DNA of 64,000 bases, from positions 124,001 through 188,000 of the forward strand of contig NW_017386046.1 in the NCBI RefSeq assembly GCF_000237925.1, in the 5' to 3' direction. The position numbers and the translations under genes are program-made. Shown piece by piece: positions 12,740-25,000 of the stretch; within the stretch, counting starts at the first letter, position 1, and every line of letters begins with the position of its first letter. Under the pieces are notes generated by a model. It did no database searches. It had not been told where the DNA came from and saw only the letters and a program-made list of their open reading frames with translations. This DNA is from Schistosoma mansoni (lineage: Eukaryota; Platyhelminthes; Trematoda; Strigeidida; Schistosomatidae).

Positions 12740-13480
12740 TAGGAGAAAATCCACTCTAAAAAGGAATAAACTAGAACGCAAGCGAAGACAGGAAACTAAA
12801 ATTCTTAGCCGTACTGAAGTCAACACTCAAAACTGTCGGAATAAATGAAGAAACTCAACAGGAATTAACTTAAATAATAGTACTGCTAGCTGAACAGGAG
12901 ATAGAAAAAACCAAATGGACCTTATAACAACTAAATGCTTCAAAGAAACTCAGAAGTATGGAAGATATAGTTAAAGTCCTAGGGAACGAGGGATGCAATA
13001 CAGTGATAATAGACAAGGCTAAATACATTAAGAAAGTCAAGGAACTACTTGAGGATAAAAGCATATAAAAACCAATTGACACAAATCCAGTAAACGGATC
13101 AGGCAAACAAATTTCAAGGACTTCAAACAGGCTTGTAAATACAGAAAAAAATGCCAGAGCGGGATCAATGCATAATCGAATCCAGTGGACCAGTACTGTC
13201 TTGATTCTATGTTAGGCCGTAAATACATAATTCAAGCATTCCACTACGTCCAGTTGTAGCACTCACCATAAAACAGCACAATTTTCTGAGAGGATTTTCA
13301 TGGATATTTAAGTATTTCATGGATTCATTTAATCATTCCATTGAATCTCTCATGCGATTCCCGGATAGGATTAAGAAGACTCAAATCTACACAGAAGAAA
13401 TGAAGATATCCTTCTATGTAACAGAATTATTCAACCAAGCTTAGCAAAGGAAACTATATCCCTGCTACTCACCAACGACA
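12740..13480 (+). mobile_element. Penelope-like retroelement remnant (RT domain)
   Basis: Broken frames read VLGNEGCNTVIIDKAKYIKK and KVKELLED near 12.97-13.06 kb, and MKISFYVTELF at 13400-13432. The order and wording resemble the N-terminal and motif-A regions of Penelope-like reverse transcriptases, in which motif A is normally a SFDV-type sequence. Here the Asp is replaced by Tyr. Several stops interrupt it. A Penelope family would also provide a source for the foldback elements with hammerhead-like cores seen in the DRC3 and RCC1 introns. Confidence 0.5.
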
Positions 13481-13600
13481 CAAATCGCAGAAAAACAAAC
13501 ATACTTATTAACAATACTATTTTATTCTTCATGTCCATATATATACATACCACTAGGCGACATGATAAAAAAATTGGACAGATATCTCACAACGCCAACC

Positions 13601-13606
13601 TTTATT
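13601..13606 (-). promoter_or_regulatory. Polyadenylation signal AATAAA overlapping the stop codon
   Basis: On the minus strand the stop codon TAA of the unrecognised gene lies inside AATAAA, so the 3' UTR would be very short. Confidence 0.45.
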
Positions 13607-15451
13607 TTTTAACAGGTATATCACACTCTGCAACATCATTCTTATTTAGATTATCTTTAGTGTTGAATGGTGTGCGAATGGAAACATAATCTTGATTGGC
13701 TATCTGAGTATCATCTGTTTTCGAACCGTTATCAGCAACAATCAGAGGAGATGGAGAATCTCTGACAAATTCACCCAGAATAATATAATCAGGTGGCTAA
13801 AACAAATAATTGTAACAGTGCCTTAGCATCAAGTAAGCACAACAAAACTAGTTGAGTTATGTTAGCTCGTACAAAAATATTGGATATTGGCTGCTGCATG
13901 CCCGTATTGTTTAAACGCACCATATGACTTGAAAGCTATAGTGATTTATTGGTAGTTCGTTGAATAATTCTATTCTATTGAGTTTTTGTTTCTTTGAAAA
14001 TAGCCTACTAAATAAGGAAAAAATTCGTTAATCACATCTGTTCATATGATTTCTCACTGGAGGTTGCTTAAAGAAGTAAAGAGTAGTGAGTAATTGACTG
14101 AATAGGCCAATAAGCTTAATTACCCAAGCAATTGGTTAACCAATAAAATGGAAAATGCTTCGAAAAGTAAGGAGAGAATAATAGGGAAACGCTTTTTAAT
14201 GTCTGATTTTTTGTCAGTCCAGAGGAAATAATGCAGACGTTTCTATTTATTCCGGTGAATGTGTACTTTTCGCCTTAACGGTCTACTTTTCTCTTGAATA
14301 CACACTGATTTATCTACTTTTGCTTCAAATTTTCGCCATAGCTTCATGAAGTTTTACTTACGGTTATGTTCGTTAACACTGAAGATTTTACCCATAGAAC
14401 AGTAGAGAATAGTGATGACTTCAAATTAAAACGTACATGTTCTTGTTTTCTTCGATGACGCTTTTGTAATTTGTCTCTCATGTCACGAAAATACCTTTGC
14501 GTCGCGATGTCATACAGATCCGCAAAGTTTTTTTCGTTGACAGATGACGATCTCCCGTGGTGATTGAAACGCGTCTTGAGCTTAATAACTGAAGGACAAA
14601 TACTTTACTCATCGGTGAAATTACCTTTTTGACAATGACAGCCATCTGATCTAGTTGCTTACTACATGCTCTCAATAACAAGACATTTTATTACCTAAGC
14701 TTCATAACCGCAAATTTATGAGGTCTATATGCCCCTTAATTTGTTAAAATTCTAGGTTATTATTCATTTATCAACCCTTAGGTTCTGAATATTGTTGTAC
14801 TGGACCCTATATTCAAAGTATTTATATAATTACTTATCCTTCACGTAGAATGCTGCGAAGCAGATAAAGAGTACTCTTGTTAGCATTTTTTTGAAAAGGC
14901 TAAACATATAGAGATTGTTGTTTTTATGTTGTCGATAATAGTGTTAGCGAAAGCGTAAGACTTCGTGCTGAACTTGATGTTTGTTACACTAACCTTATAG
15001 CTAATTCTAAGAGTGAAAATCCGAAGATGTTGAAATAGATTAAAATTTCAGATTTCTCTTACTTGGAAGCAGAAACCGGAAATTAAGATGTTTACTCTTA
15101 TTTCCACCTCCATTCTTGCGCGATAAGACAAATAAAGTTGTTTTGGTTATTCTTTGAAGTAAATTAGCGGAAGAATAAAAATTCTCAAGTACTGATTCTT
15201 GATAGCAAGGAACTAAGTAAACAACTGCCACAAGTCAACCATATATGACTGGTTCTTTCGTCAGTTCAGTCGTCTGAAAGACTATTCAACCAATGCTGAA
15301 AATACTAAGGATAAGCGACGAATTATTATTATGAACTGTTTTCCGAACCTCTTTCCCAGTTTGTTGAGGTCATCATCGAAGTATTCACCGTACGAACATT
15401 TGTTCAGTACGTCGACAGAAATCTTAATAACTGATACACTTTTGATTGGTG
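13602..15451 (-). CDS. C-terminal exons of an unrecognised protein (5' end not found)
   Basis: Four exons join without breaking frame: 15451-15389, 15224-15096, 14588-14392 and 13796-13602. The first three internal joins are phase 1, 1 and 0. The last two exons are the best supported. The penultimate one reads NFADLYDIATQRYFRDMRDK followed by a basic stretch (KLQKRHRRKQEH), and the last starts PPDYIILGEFVRDSPSP and ends DIPVKK with TAA. The stop codon overlaps a polyadenylation signal AATAAA at 13606-13601. The upstream two exons (ending VLNKCSY and SRKNGGGNK) are less certain, and the acceptor of the first is only a plausible CATAG. No homologue is recognised. The tail is rich in Asp, Asn, Ser and Thr, consistent with a soluble or cytoplasmic end. 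The gene is divergent from DRC3. Confidence 0.5.
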
Positions 15452-16080
15452 CTATGTGAAACGATGCCACTGCTCACGAAAACCGATGCAGTCAGAGTAC
15501 AAGTTAATAAGGCTTTCATCGACAGAATCCGAACATTATGTTCGAAAAAAATATAAGTCAAAGACAAATAGTATGCATTAATAAGTGGCATATTTCCAGT
15601 CTCAAACTATCATCATGACATAATCAGATAAATAAGATTCATCTCCCATTTATGAAGATCAAATTGTTAATGGGACATAGATGGGGTTAAAGACGTCCCA
15701 TGTACGATTGTATAGGTGCACGCTGATTAGCTATTTCTTAACCAATCAGCGCTAGTCGATACCCAGACAAGATTCTAGAATCTCATGTAAAAACCGTAAA
15801 TATACTGACACTTCTCTTATTGTGCTTCTTACTTCCATCTACCCTTGTTATTTGGAACATAATTTCGTCCCTGTTCAACCGTGTTCTAAATTAGGGACCT
15901 GTCAACTGAATTTGTGCCCAAGAGTACTTAGCATTATGGATAACTAGATTGTAATAAGGGAATATATAACACAAATAAAGAATATATAGCCTGCTGTCCT
16001 CATGATTCGATTGTTTATCGTTTATCTTTATTATTTATTCGTATTTTTCTTGTTGTTGTATTTCATTAGAATTCAACTAA
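15452..16080. other. Divergent intergenic region
   Basis: This lies between the first detectable exon of the minus-strand gene and the DRC3 start codon. Core promoters for both directions should be here or in unfound 5' exons. No individual element can be assigned. A short frame near 15.5 kb on the minus strand resembles a signal peptide but does not join the downstream exons. Confidence 0.3.
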
Positions 16081-19000
16081 ATGAGTCGATTGTATGACAA
16101 TTATGAACCAACAGTGATCGATAAGCAGTTGCTAAATGATGCTATACTTTCACTATTAAAAAAAGGAACTGTGAGTGAACTTGCGAAACAAGATGGAATC
16201 CATTTTGAAAATGTTACACATCTGAGATTGGATTATAAAAGTAAACGAGTTTCCAATTCTATTGTTATGCAATTAACTAGACATTTTAAAAATCGATAAC
16301 TTGTGGGCATTTAAGTCACTTGTTAAGTTGCAACTTGATAATAACATCATAGAACAAATTGAAGGCATTGATCATTTAACTCACTTACGTTGGCTTGGTA
16401 AGAATGTAATTCGATGGTGAAACATAATAACTACTTTTATATCCTTTAGATTTATCATTTAATAATATTGAAAAAATTGACGGCTTACAAAATTTGGTAA
16501 ATTTAGAAGATTTAACATTGTACAATAACCGAATTACATCATTAGAAAATATGGAAAATTTGAAAAAATTACAAGTGTTTTCAGTTGGTAACAACTATAT
16601 TACTGAATTGTCTAATGTAAGCAAAACTATTCATTAGTATGTGTTTAAGAGTATAGATGGCAAAAACAAGGTTTCTAGATTTCACATTGGATTACATTTT
16701 ACAATAGCTTTAAGAGTACCACTAAAATATAATCCACCGCATGCTAAATGTATGTTCCTCATTTATATCAATATCACCTTATACTCTCAGTTTTTGACGC
16801 TTGGCTCTTTTGATGCGATTACTAATTGATTATTTTATTTTCATATCAGTGTTTCACTGTTCTATTCGTTATTTGGAACTCATTTAATTGACAAGTTAAC
16901 ATTATGAATTTGATGTAAAATATAAATGTACGTTAAGTAGATGATACAACCGATTGAATCAAAAGATGTAATAGGTATTTACATCTTCATTTGTGGTTTG
17001 TAAAATTATCAGTAAGTGATTCAAAAAGCGGTTATTAAAATCCAAATAAAAAGTGTTTGCAAGCTAGTAATTTGTAATTAACAGATTTTAATATAATTAC
17101 TAATTGAACTTTGCCAAATATTCCGATTTTTTATGGAATTTAAAAAGTTATATTTTTGACGTTTTACGTCACTCCAAAGAAGTGGCTTACACTAAGTTGC
17201 TAAGCGTCAGAAATTTAATTATCTACTCATATGGATATTATAAATTTACTATTAGTTTTATTATGAATAATCTATCCAATCCTTAGTTTATTAGAAATTA
17301 TCAAGTGAAACCATAGTAATGATAGTTAATAACAAGTGAATATCAAATCCACTCTATGGCACTAGAATATATATGTATAAATATTATACGGGTTTACTTT
17401 TCAATAAAAGAAATAACTCAAATCACAACACACTAATTGGAGTTTGAACATTATTAATTCTATTCATTAGGTGAACAAGATTGATCGTTAAGCATGAGTA
17501 ATGTCAAAGTTATCAATAATTATTACCTCGAAGAAATTCCGCATCATATGCTAATTGTACTTCATAATATCAGGGATATGCTTCAAGTGTTTAGTAAAAC
17601 ATGATGGTATATATGGTATATTGTTTGACTTTCGACTACTGGACTACAATTTTAAAAATCTCTCCACTTACTTTAATACGAGCAATTGGAAATTATCACT
17701 AACTCTCAAACATTAAGTTCGATTCAAAACGGGGGTTCACAGACCTATTCTTAACCGCTGAAGTATATTTAAAGTTATAACTAGGTAAGAATTTATTTAC
17801 TTCTGAGAATCAAGCAATCGCCGAAAAGTGTCTTAAATTTTATGTCAGTAATGCAGCCGTAATCTATAAATGGGTTGGGAACATGATTTGCATGAAGACT
17901 GGAGTATATATGAAACACCTCAAAAGTACTATATTTTTACCGATGTTATCACAAAAGGATCACTCATCATCTCGTAGATAGACGTGATATTACGGCCAAG
18001 AACCAAACCTTAAAGTCAGGTCTTAATTCATTGGAGAGCGAGTAACTTGCGAAACCGATTCCGTCCAGTTGCCTATGACATTTATTCGTATTTATTTTCC
18101 TCTTAATAATATGTGTGTATGTATATTATTTTGTTCAAACAAGATTTATTCTTTTAGCTATTGGTATTGCCATTATTATTAGTTTATTTGCTTTCATGGG
18201 CATCCATATCTAAACCACATGATATTATCACATTTTATTTATCGATTAGCACTTCCATTTATCTTAACAACTAAAATCCTCATTCCTAATTGGTCATTCG
18301 TCTTAACTTTCCGAAAAATCAGTGCAAACCAAAAAGGTATTGCATATTTATATCATTCAATTGTGCAATTTCAGGATGACACGCACTTACACGCCCATAT
18401 GAAATCGAACCTAGAATATCCAGGTCTGATATGAACAAGATATTTCTTGATTATCGATTTTCAATCGTTTATCTACTGTTATTAATCCATACTGAAAACT
18501 AACTAACTTAATCAAACCTACCTATCCATCTCTGTATTAATATGTCACATTTTTTTATTTGCAAATATTTCAGTGTTAATTTTTGTTCATTAGAAGATTA
18601 AGAAAATGAATTAGACTAACGTTTTTTTTTGAAATCAACATTTTCATTTCATACAGATAAAATATTTACGTCAATTCCGCCATTTACAATCAGTATGTTT
18701 ACATGGTAATCCAATTAGTAAAAACGATGGCTACAAGTTGTATATTCATGCTATGCTACCCAATTTATTTTATTTAGACTATCAAAGAACCGACGATAAA
18801 CTTGTAAGCTGTTTTCTGAAGTTCTTTTCTAAGTTCACCTATTTCATCTTTTTAAATTTTTGCTAAGGATTCAGACAAAAAGATTGAGTTGTGTTTAAAA
18901 TTATAAATCACTGCAGTAGATTATTTCATAATATTGTACTATTATCAGTAAAAACACCAGCTAAATATTTTCCAAATTTCAATTAGTAAGATTTCCAAGG

Positions 19001-22000
19001 TTTTTACATGCGTCTATATACGATCAATAAGGAATTACTTCTTGTAATAGTTATTAAAGATAGTTTATAAAGAGACACACGATAAACTAGGTAGTAGTTT
19101 AGTTATCTGTGTCAAATTCAATAATGACAAGCAACTATTCCATGCAAGCTATAAATATAAATTATTGCACGTGAACAAACGTGGAATAAACTCACAAGAA
19201 ATAACAATAAACCATTAAGTGTGTCAGGAGAAGAATAATAAATCGATTAAATGTCACGAGTTCATGTAAGTGCTTAAATATATTACACATGTAACTACGA
19301 AAAAGTACGATAAGTTAATTGTTCAAGAATGATTGACAATGATATAAGTTGCTCAATATTAGGCTAAACAATGCTATTTCAGCGAGAAAATTTTTTTTCG
19401 TTAAGGCTGTACAGTTGTATTTGTATCTATTTTGCACATAGAATTCTATGATAAAATTGAAGACTGTTGAATTATTGGCAGAGGTACCAAAAGTTAGTCA
19501 TTTCAAGTATCGAGTGAAATTGTTTAATAGTCAATAGGTGATAAGAATGAAGATAATATCGAAAGAAGAGGAGTGAATGGCTGTTCAATAGTCGAATATA
19601 AGGAAGAACATGTGTCAAAACCTCGATTTGAGAAAGGAGTGTTAAAACTATGATGAAATAGATGATTGAACATACCTGTTCTGAACTCAAAAAGCTTGAT
19701 TGATCTGATAGGTTATTATAGCCTCCTTTATGCACCAGTTTCTTATTCAACTCCCCTTAAAACCAGTCTGCCTGAATAATTTTGAGTGAGGATTCTAGTT
19801 GAGATAGGTAGCAGGCATTGATCAAATGGTCAATAATCTAACCATTGACTGGTTTGCATTCATCTTTAGATACCAATACTGAGTAGTTTTCGGATAAACT
19901 TTAGAAAAGAACACACTCTGTGCTGCCAATAAAACATGGTCTTCAGGGGAAAGCAAAAACTGGTGAATACATATTTAAATGACCTAATATGACAGTTTTT
20001 CCTCTAATAGATAACTTATTCAATGATATCTAAAAGATAAACTCCCACTTTTAATTTCTCTTTAGTTTGTCCTGTCTGTTTTCTGTCCCATTTTATCCTT
20101 TCTTTTCATCTCTCTACCAATTTCTCATTCAATGAAATCAAAATTCTAGATTTCCTTTCATTACAGAAATCCAAAGCTTATGAAAAATATCAACTAGAAA
20201 TTGATGAAATTGTAAGTGAAGAAGAGACTCAATTGAAATTAGATAAAGAACGTGTTGAAAACCAAGCTAAAATAGAACTATATAAACAAGCATTTATTGA
20301 TGGTATGGTTGATGAAAATATTTTTCAAAAACTATTTACTGATGATCCTGATGGCAGAGAATTATTGGTAGTTCCTGAATTGTACAACAGTATTGAATTA
20401 TATCCTTTTTCTGGTTCACTTATTGAATACTCGACAATTATTTATTATTTATATATGCGATAGACTGAGCAAGTCTAGTAGTATCACGTGCCTGTGCTTG
20501 CATCCCATCCAAATACCAAGCACTGAGATATAATAAATAAGGCACGCTACTGGATGAAGTCAGTTATCCACAGTCTTAGCCTTTATATCTTTGTTCAGAT
20601 CTAAAAAATATATATAAATATACTTCATTTAGCTTTCCACCAACAGCTATTCAGTCATTCTTAGTCATCGCACTTGAGTAGCAGGTTGGACAAACGTACA
20701 GGAAGCGTGTTTATCTGTACCTGAATCAAACGACAATGGAATGTTATGTTAAAACTAGAAATATTAAAACTATTGAAGAACTGATAGTATTTTTTGAAGT
20801 AATAGCCCTACTTATCTCAACTGAGCCAAAGCTCAAACAAGACTACATTCCTACTCAAAACCAATGATCCAGGGAATCTTTACATGCATGTCACCCATTA
20901 ATCATTGGATGTTTTAAAATAGACCCAATCCTTCAGTCAATAAGAAGAATGATACAAAATTGCAAGGTAAGGGAACCCAACCAAATAATGTTAGCACAAC
21001 TATGAACAACAAATAATCGAATTTGATGTCAATAAAGAGTAGACAATCTAGCCGGGTGGATCCTTTTCCAGAATCCTCCTCCTGATCTACAGATCTTCAT
21101 CTCAGAACTGTGATTACGATATGTCATTTGATCATCATCTAGAGAACAGCGAATAACCCGGGAGCAATGAACAGTTGTTTCCACCTATTCAAGAACTACA
21201 TGATATTGTGTTTCCACTACCCTATACGAAATTGAACTCGAAAACTTTAGATCTCGCAGCGATCACCATACCTTTAGATCACTAGATTTTTCAAGTGATA
21301 TCAATCTGTTACGTTAGCTTTATTCAAACTATCGATATCTCTACAAAAAAGCATCAACTATATTATTAATTTATGTAGCTTATGTTTATTATTTATCATA
21401 ATTTAAAGATTGTCTCCTCAAAATGATTAAGAAGTTAAACGGTATACAATATTACAAGCAAAGATGGATGGTGGCTAGTAGTAGAATTCAGAACGCGCAT
21501 TTCGTCTCATTTAGGACTCGTCGGCTGGATATTCAGATATTGATTTTTGAATAGTAAGAAAATTTGAATGAGCCAGTAATATATGAAAAATGTTCAAAAT
21601 TTTTGAAGAACTATGAACTATGAAGAACTATATATATGAACCCTAATATTATCATTAAATAATCGAAATTCTAGTGAATAAATGAATTTTCTATTTACTA
21701 ACAATGGTATAGTAATCTTTTTCGGTTTATTAAAAAATTAAAGAACAAATGAAAAAAAATTTTGATAATCGAATTGTATGAAGAATGAGAAAAGTCAAAG
21801 AAATGATTGTGATGTTAAACATGAAAAATAACTTTCTTTGTCAGTAGATATGACTCGATTATAACCTATTTATAGTTTAAATTTCCTAGTGACATCTAAA
21901 ATTTGATTATGCAATCGACCGTAGTTGAAAATGAATATATTATATTCATGTGATATATTGGTCAAGTATATGTTAATGTACTAGACTTTGAGTGACACAC

Positions 22001-25000
22001 TTTAGTTATGTAACAGTTTCTAAGATGACCCAGATATCTAAACTAAAGTAAACGAATCGGAATTCAATTCTGTGATTTACCAGTTGAAAATTAAGTAGTA
22101 AGCATTATGGTATGGATTGAATTAGTATAAAACTCTGATCATTTAAATTATCCATGTATATACATCATATCTGATTGTTTGATGGTAAAGAAAATCTCAG
22201 CATGTAAACTAACAGTATATCTGACAGTCATTAATCAATATACACTATTATAAATGTCCATAGAGAACACTGTTGTATAGTGCTTTATAACTGTAAGTTA
22301 TTAGATTTAAACGATACAAATTTGAGTAATTTAACAATATCGTGAATCATTGACAGTTGAACTGAGTTGGTTGCACTGAGTTAATGTTCACTCAATATGC
22401 TATTCTTGAACTAGTATTGAGAAGTATATAACTGAAACTGTTATATTTTTGCAAAAAAATGAAAACAAACATTCGTCGAGAATATATAAGAACTTTCGTC
22501 TAAATTAGAGCAAATAGTTTCACAGTATTTGGGCGCCGAGTTGATGTAAGACATTAAATAGGAATAATATATCTTTGTAAAATCTCAGCGAATGAATTTG
22601 AAGTAAATCCAACGTTTCGCCTGACAATCTGGTCCAAGCTTTTTCAAGGAAATATTTTACTTCAAATTCATTCACTGAGATTTTACAAATATATCATTCC
22701 TATTTATTTGGTGAGAATGTTTGAATATTCATTTCATTTGATCTAACATCACTATTCACCTTAACTTGTATAATTTATATGAATATTATTAATAACAATG
22801 ATGATGATAATAATAACAATATACCTTCTCAGAAAAATTTACACATCAATGTAAATTAGTATTTGAACTTGGTATAAAAGAACATGATAAACGTAATAAA
22901 GAAATAGAATCATTTCGAAATTGTATTGATCAAGCAAAAATGTTAAATGCTGAATTAAGTAAAAAGAAAATAAATGAATTTAAATTATATCAGGATAAAG
23001 TAAGTGAATTCTTAAATACTTTTTTATAATCTTCTTAGAATTCAAACAAATATATTTTATTATTTTCATAGTTGAAAGTGTGAGTCAATTGAAGCTAGAC
23101 CACCATGGAAAACCTGGAAGCATTGGACGGCCGTTTCATCCTATTGTGGGACTNNNNNNNNNNNNNNNNNNNNNNNNNNNNNNNNNNNNNNNNNNNNNNN
23201 NNNNNNNNNNNNNNNNNNNNNNNNNNNNNNNNNNNNNNNNNNNNNNNNNNNNNNNNNNNNNNNNNNNNNNNNNNNNNNNNNNNNNNNNNNNNNNNNNNNN
23301 NNNNNNNNNNNNNNNNNNNNNNNNNNNNNNNNNNNNNNNNNNNNNNNNNNNNNTTTTCCATGGTGGTCTAGCTTCAATTGACTGATGATTTCAACTATGA
23401 AAATACTGAAATCTCCACAAAAAACCCTTCTGATCTACAATTTAGTGTTGACAAAGATTTCTTCTAATAGACGTTAATCATCATCTAGTATCGATATCAT
23501 TTGGGCAATCATTCAAAACTAAGAGTGAAGGATAACTGTTTTGTCCAAACGCATTTTCCATCGAATTAATTTAAGACCTAAAAATCTCCTTGATCGCATG
23601 ATGTGATATATCTAGTGATTCATCAAGTGCATCAGAATATAAAAATAAACATTTAGTAAACTTCAGTTAATTTATGATAGAGCACAATAAAACATTCGAT
23701 TTATTCAGTGTTTATCGGCACAAGTCCCAGATTGATTAAATATAAAAATAATGTTTATTAACCACAGCTTTGGGGTTTCTGTGAATAAAAAAGTTATATT
23801 AATTCCTAATTTATAAAAAAGAAACACATTTTAACAAACAAAACATGTGTACAATTAATTTGCTTGTACTTAATAATTTGAGGATGTATTTTCTGGTGTA
23901 ATAAAATCAAAGGAGTGTTGTGATGCATGCTACTTATGTCAACAGACATAAGTAGTATGTGACGCCAACTGAAAGTGGGAACCCTGACAGCGGAAGGTTT
24001 AGAAGATCAAGTTGAAGAGAATAGAAACGGAAATTGAAAGTAATTGTGAACTGGAAGAATCATACAAAATGTCAAGGACATATGACGGGGATTTTCAGAT
24101 GAAGTATTCAGTATATGGTTCTCATCTTACGAAGAGATCCTGTAATTTTGTATTTAAATACATCTGATTATCCCCACCTGTGTTCTCGTCCATTACAGTG
24201 TTAGTAAAATAATACACATCTACATTCAAAAAATAAAGCTCATAGTGCATTGTTTTTCCTATTCATTTTAATTTTCTTTTAAATAGATATTTAAAGAACT
24301 TCTAGAGAATACTGATTCAATTAAAGTCGAAGATGATATTTTAGATTATAATGAGAATGTACAACAATTATGGAATGAATTAATGAGAAATGAATCAGTT
24401 TTAGTTGAACAAATTGATGAATTAATTAATGAATTTGAATTAAACTTAAATGATATGATTAATACATTTATTGAAAATGTTGAAGTAAGTACCTAATACC
24501 ATCACTGAACTGATTTTTAAACATGCTCTCCATTCACATAGACTTTCAGTCATATGAAGTTGGCATCTAATTTAATGGATCGAGAAATCAACACACATAA
24601 AGTCAATTCTTAATGACATCCTGTAAAGTATGCTGATAGCGTTTTTAAATAGTGGTAATGAATCACCTAGGTTTGAATATCTAGGATGGTAACGATTCCA
24701 GTTGTTTCACAGATTGATAACGACTGTTGATCTAATCAGGGCATTCTGGTCTTATGATGAGTAAGACATTTATCCATTAAAAGTACTGGATGATGAAGCT
24801 CTGAGTATCGTGAATTGGTTGAGGTTGAAAATGTGAACTACTTGACCCTTATACAGTCATCTGAAGGCAATGCACTGAGTGCCAAGGTAACGAGATCAAA
24901 ACCCAAAGAAGCTATGAATGCTCACTGTCTAGAGTCCTAAACTAGGATAGTTATTCAGTCATTTATGGTTCCCCAGTTGATACTAATGTGACAAAAACCA

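Noticed and set aside
14589-14681. Extra coding piece LLRACSKQLDQMAVIVKK on the minus strand
   Set aside because: It ends in a good donor but in phase 0, which would put the next exon into a frame that stops early. The exon at 15224-15096 joins in the correct phase instead.
20390-20463. Longer DRC3 exon 5 reading through to the stop at 20461
   Set aside because: Splicing at GTATTG joins in phase to exon 6 and restores the conserved block ELYNKKF, whereas read-through would truncate the protein before its coiled-coil half.
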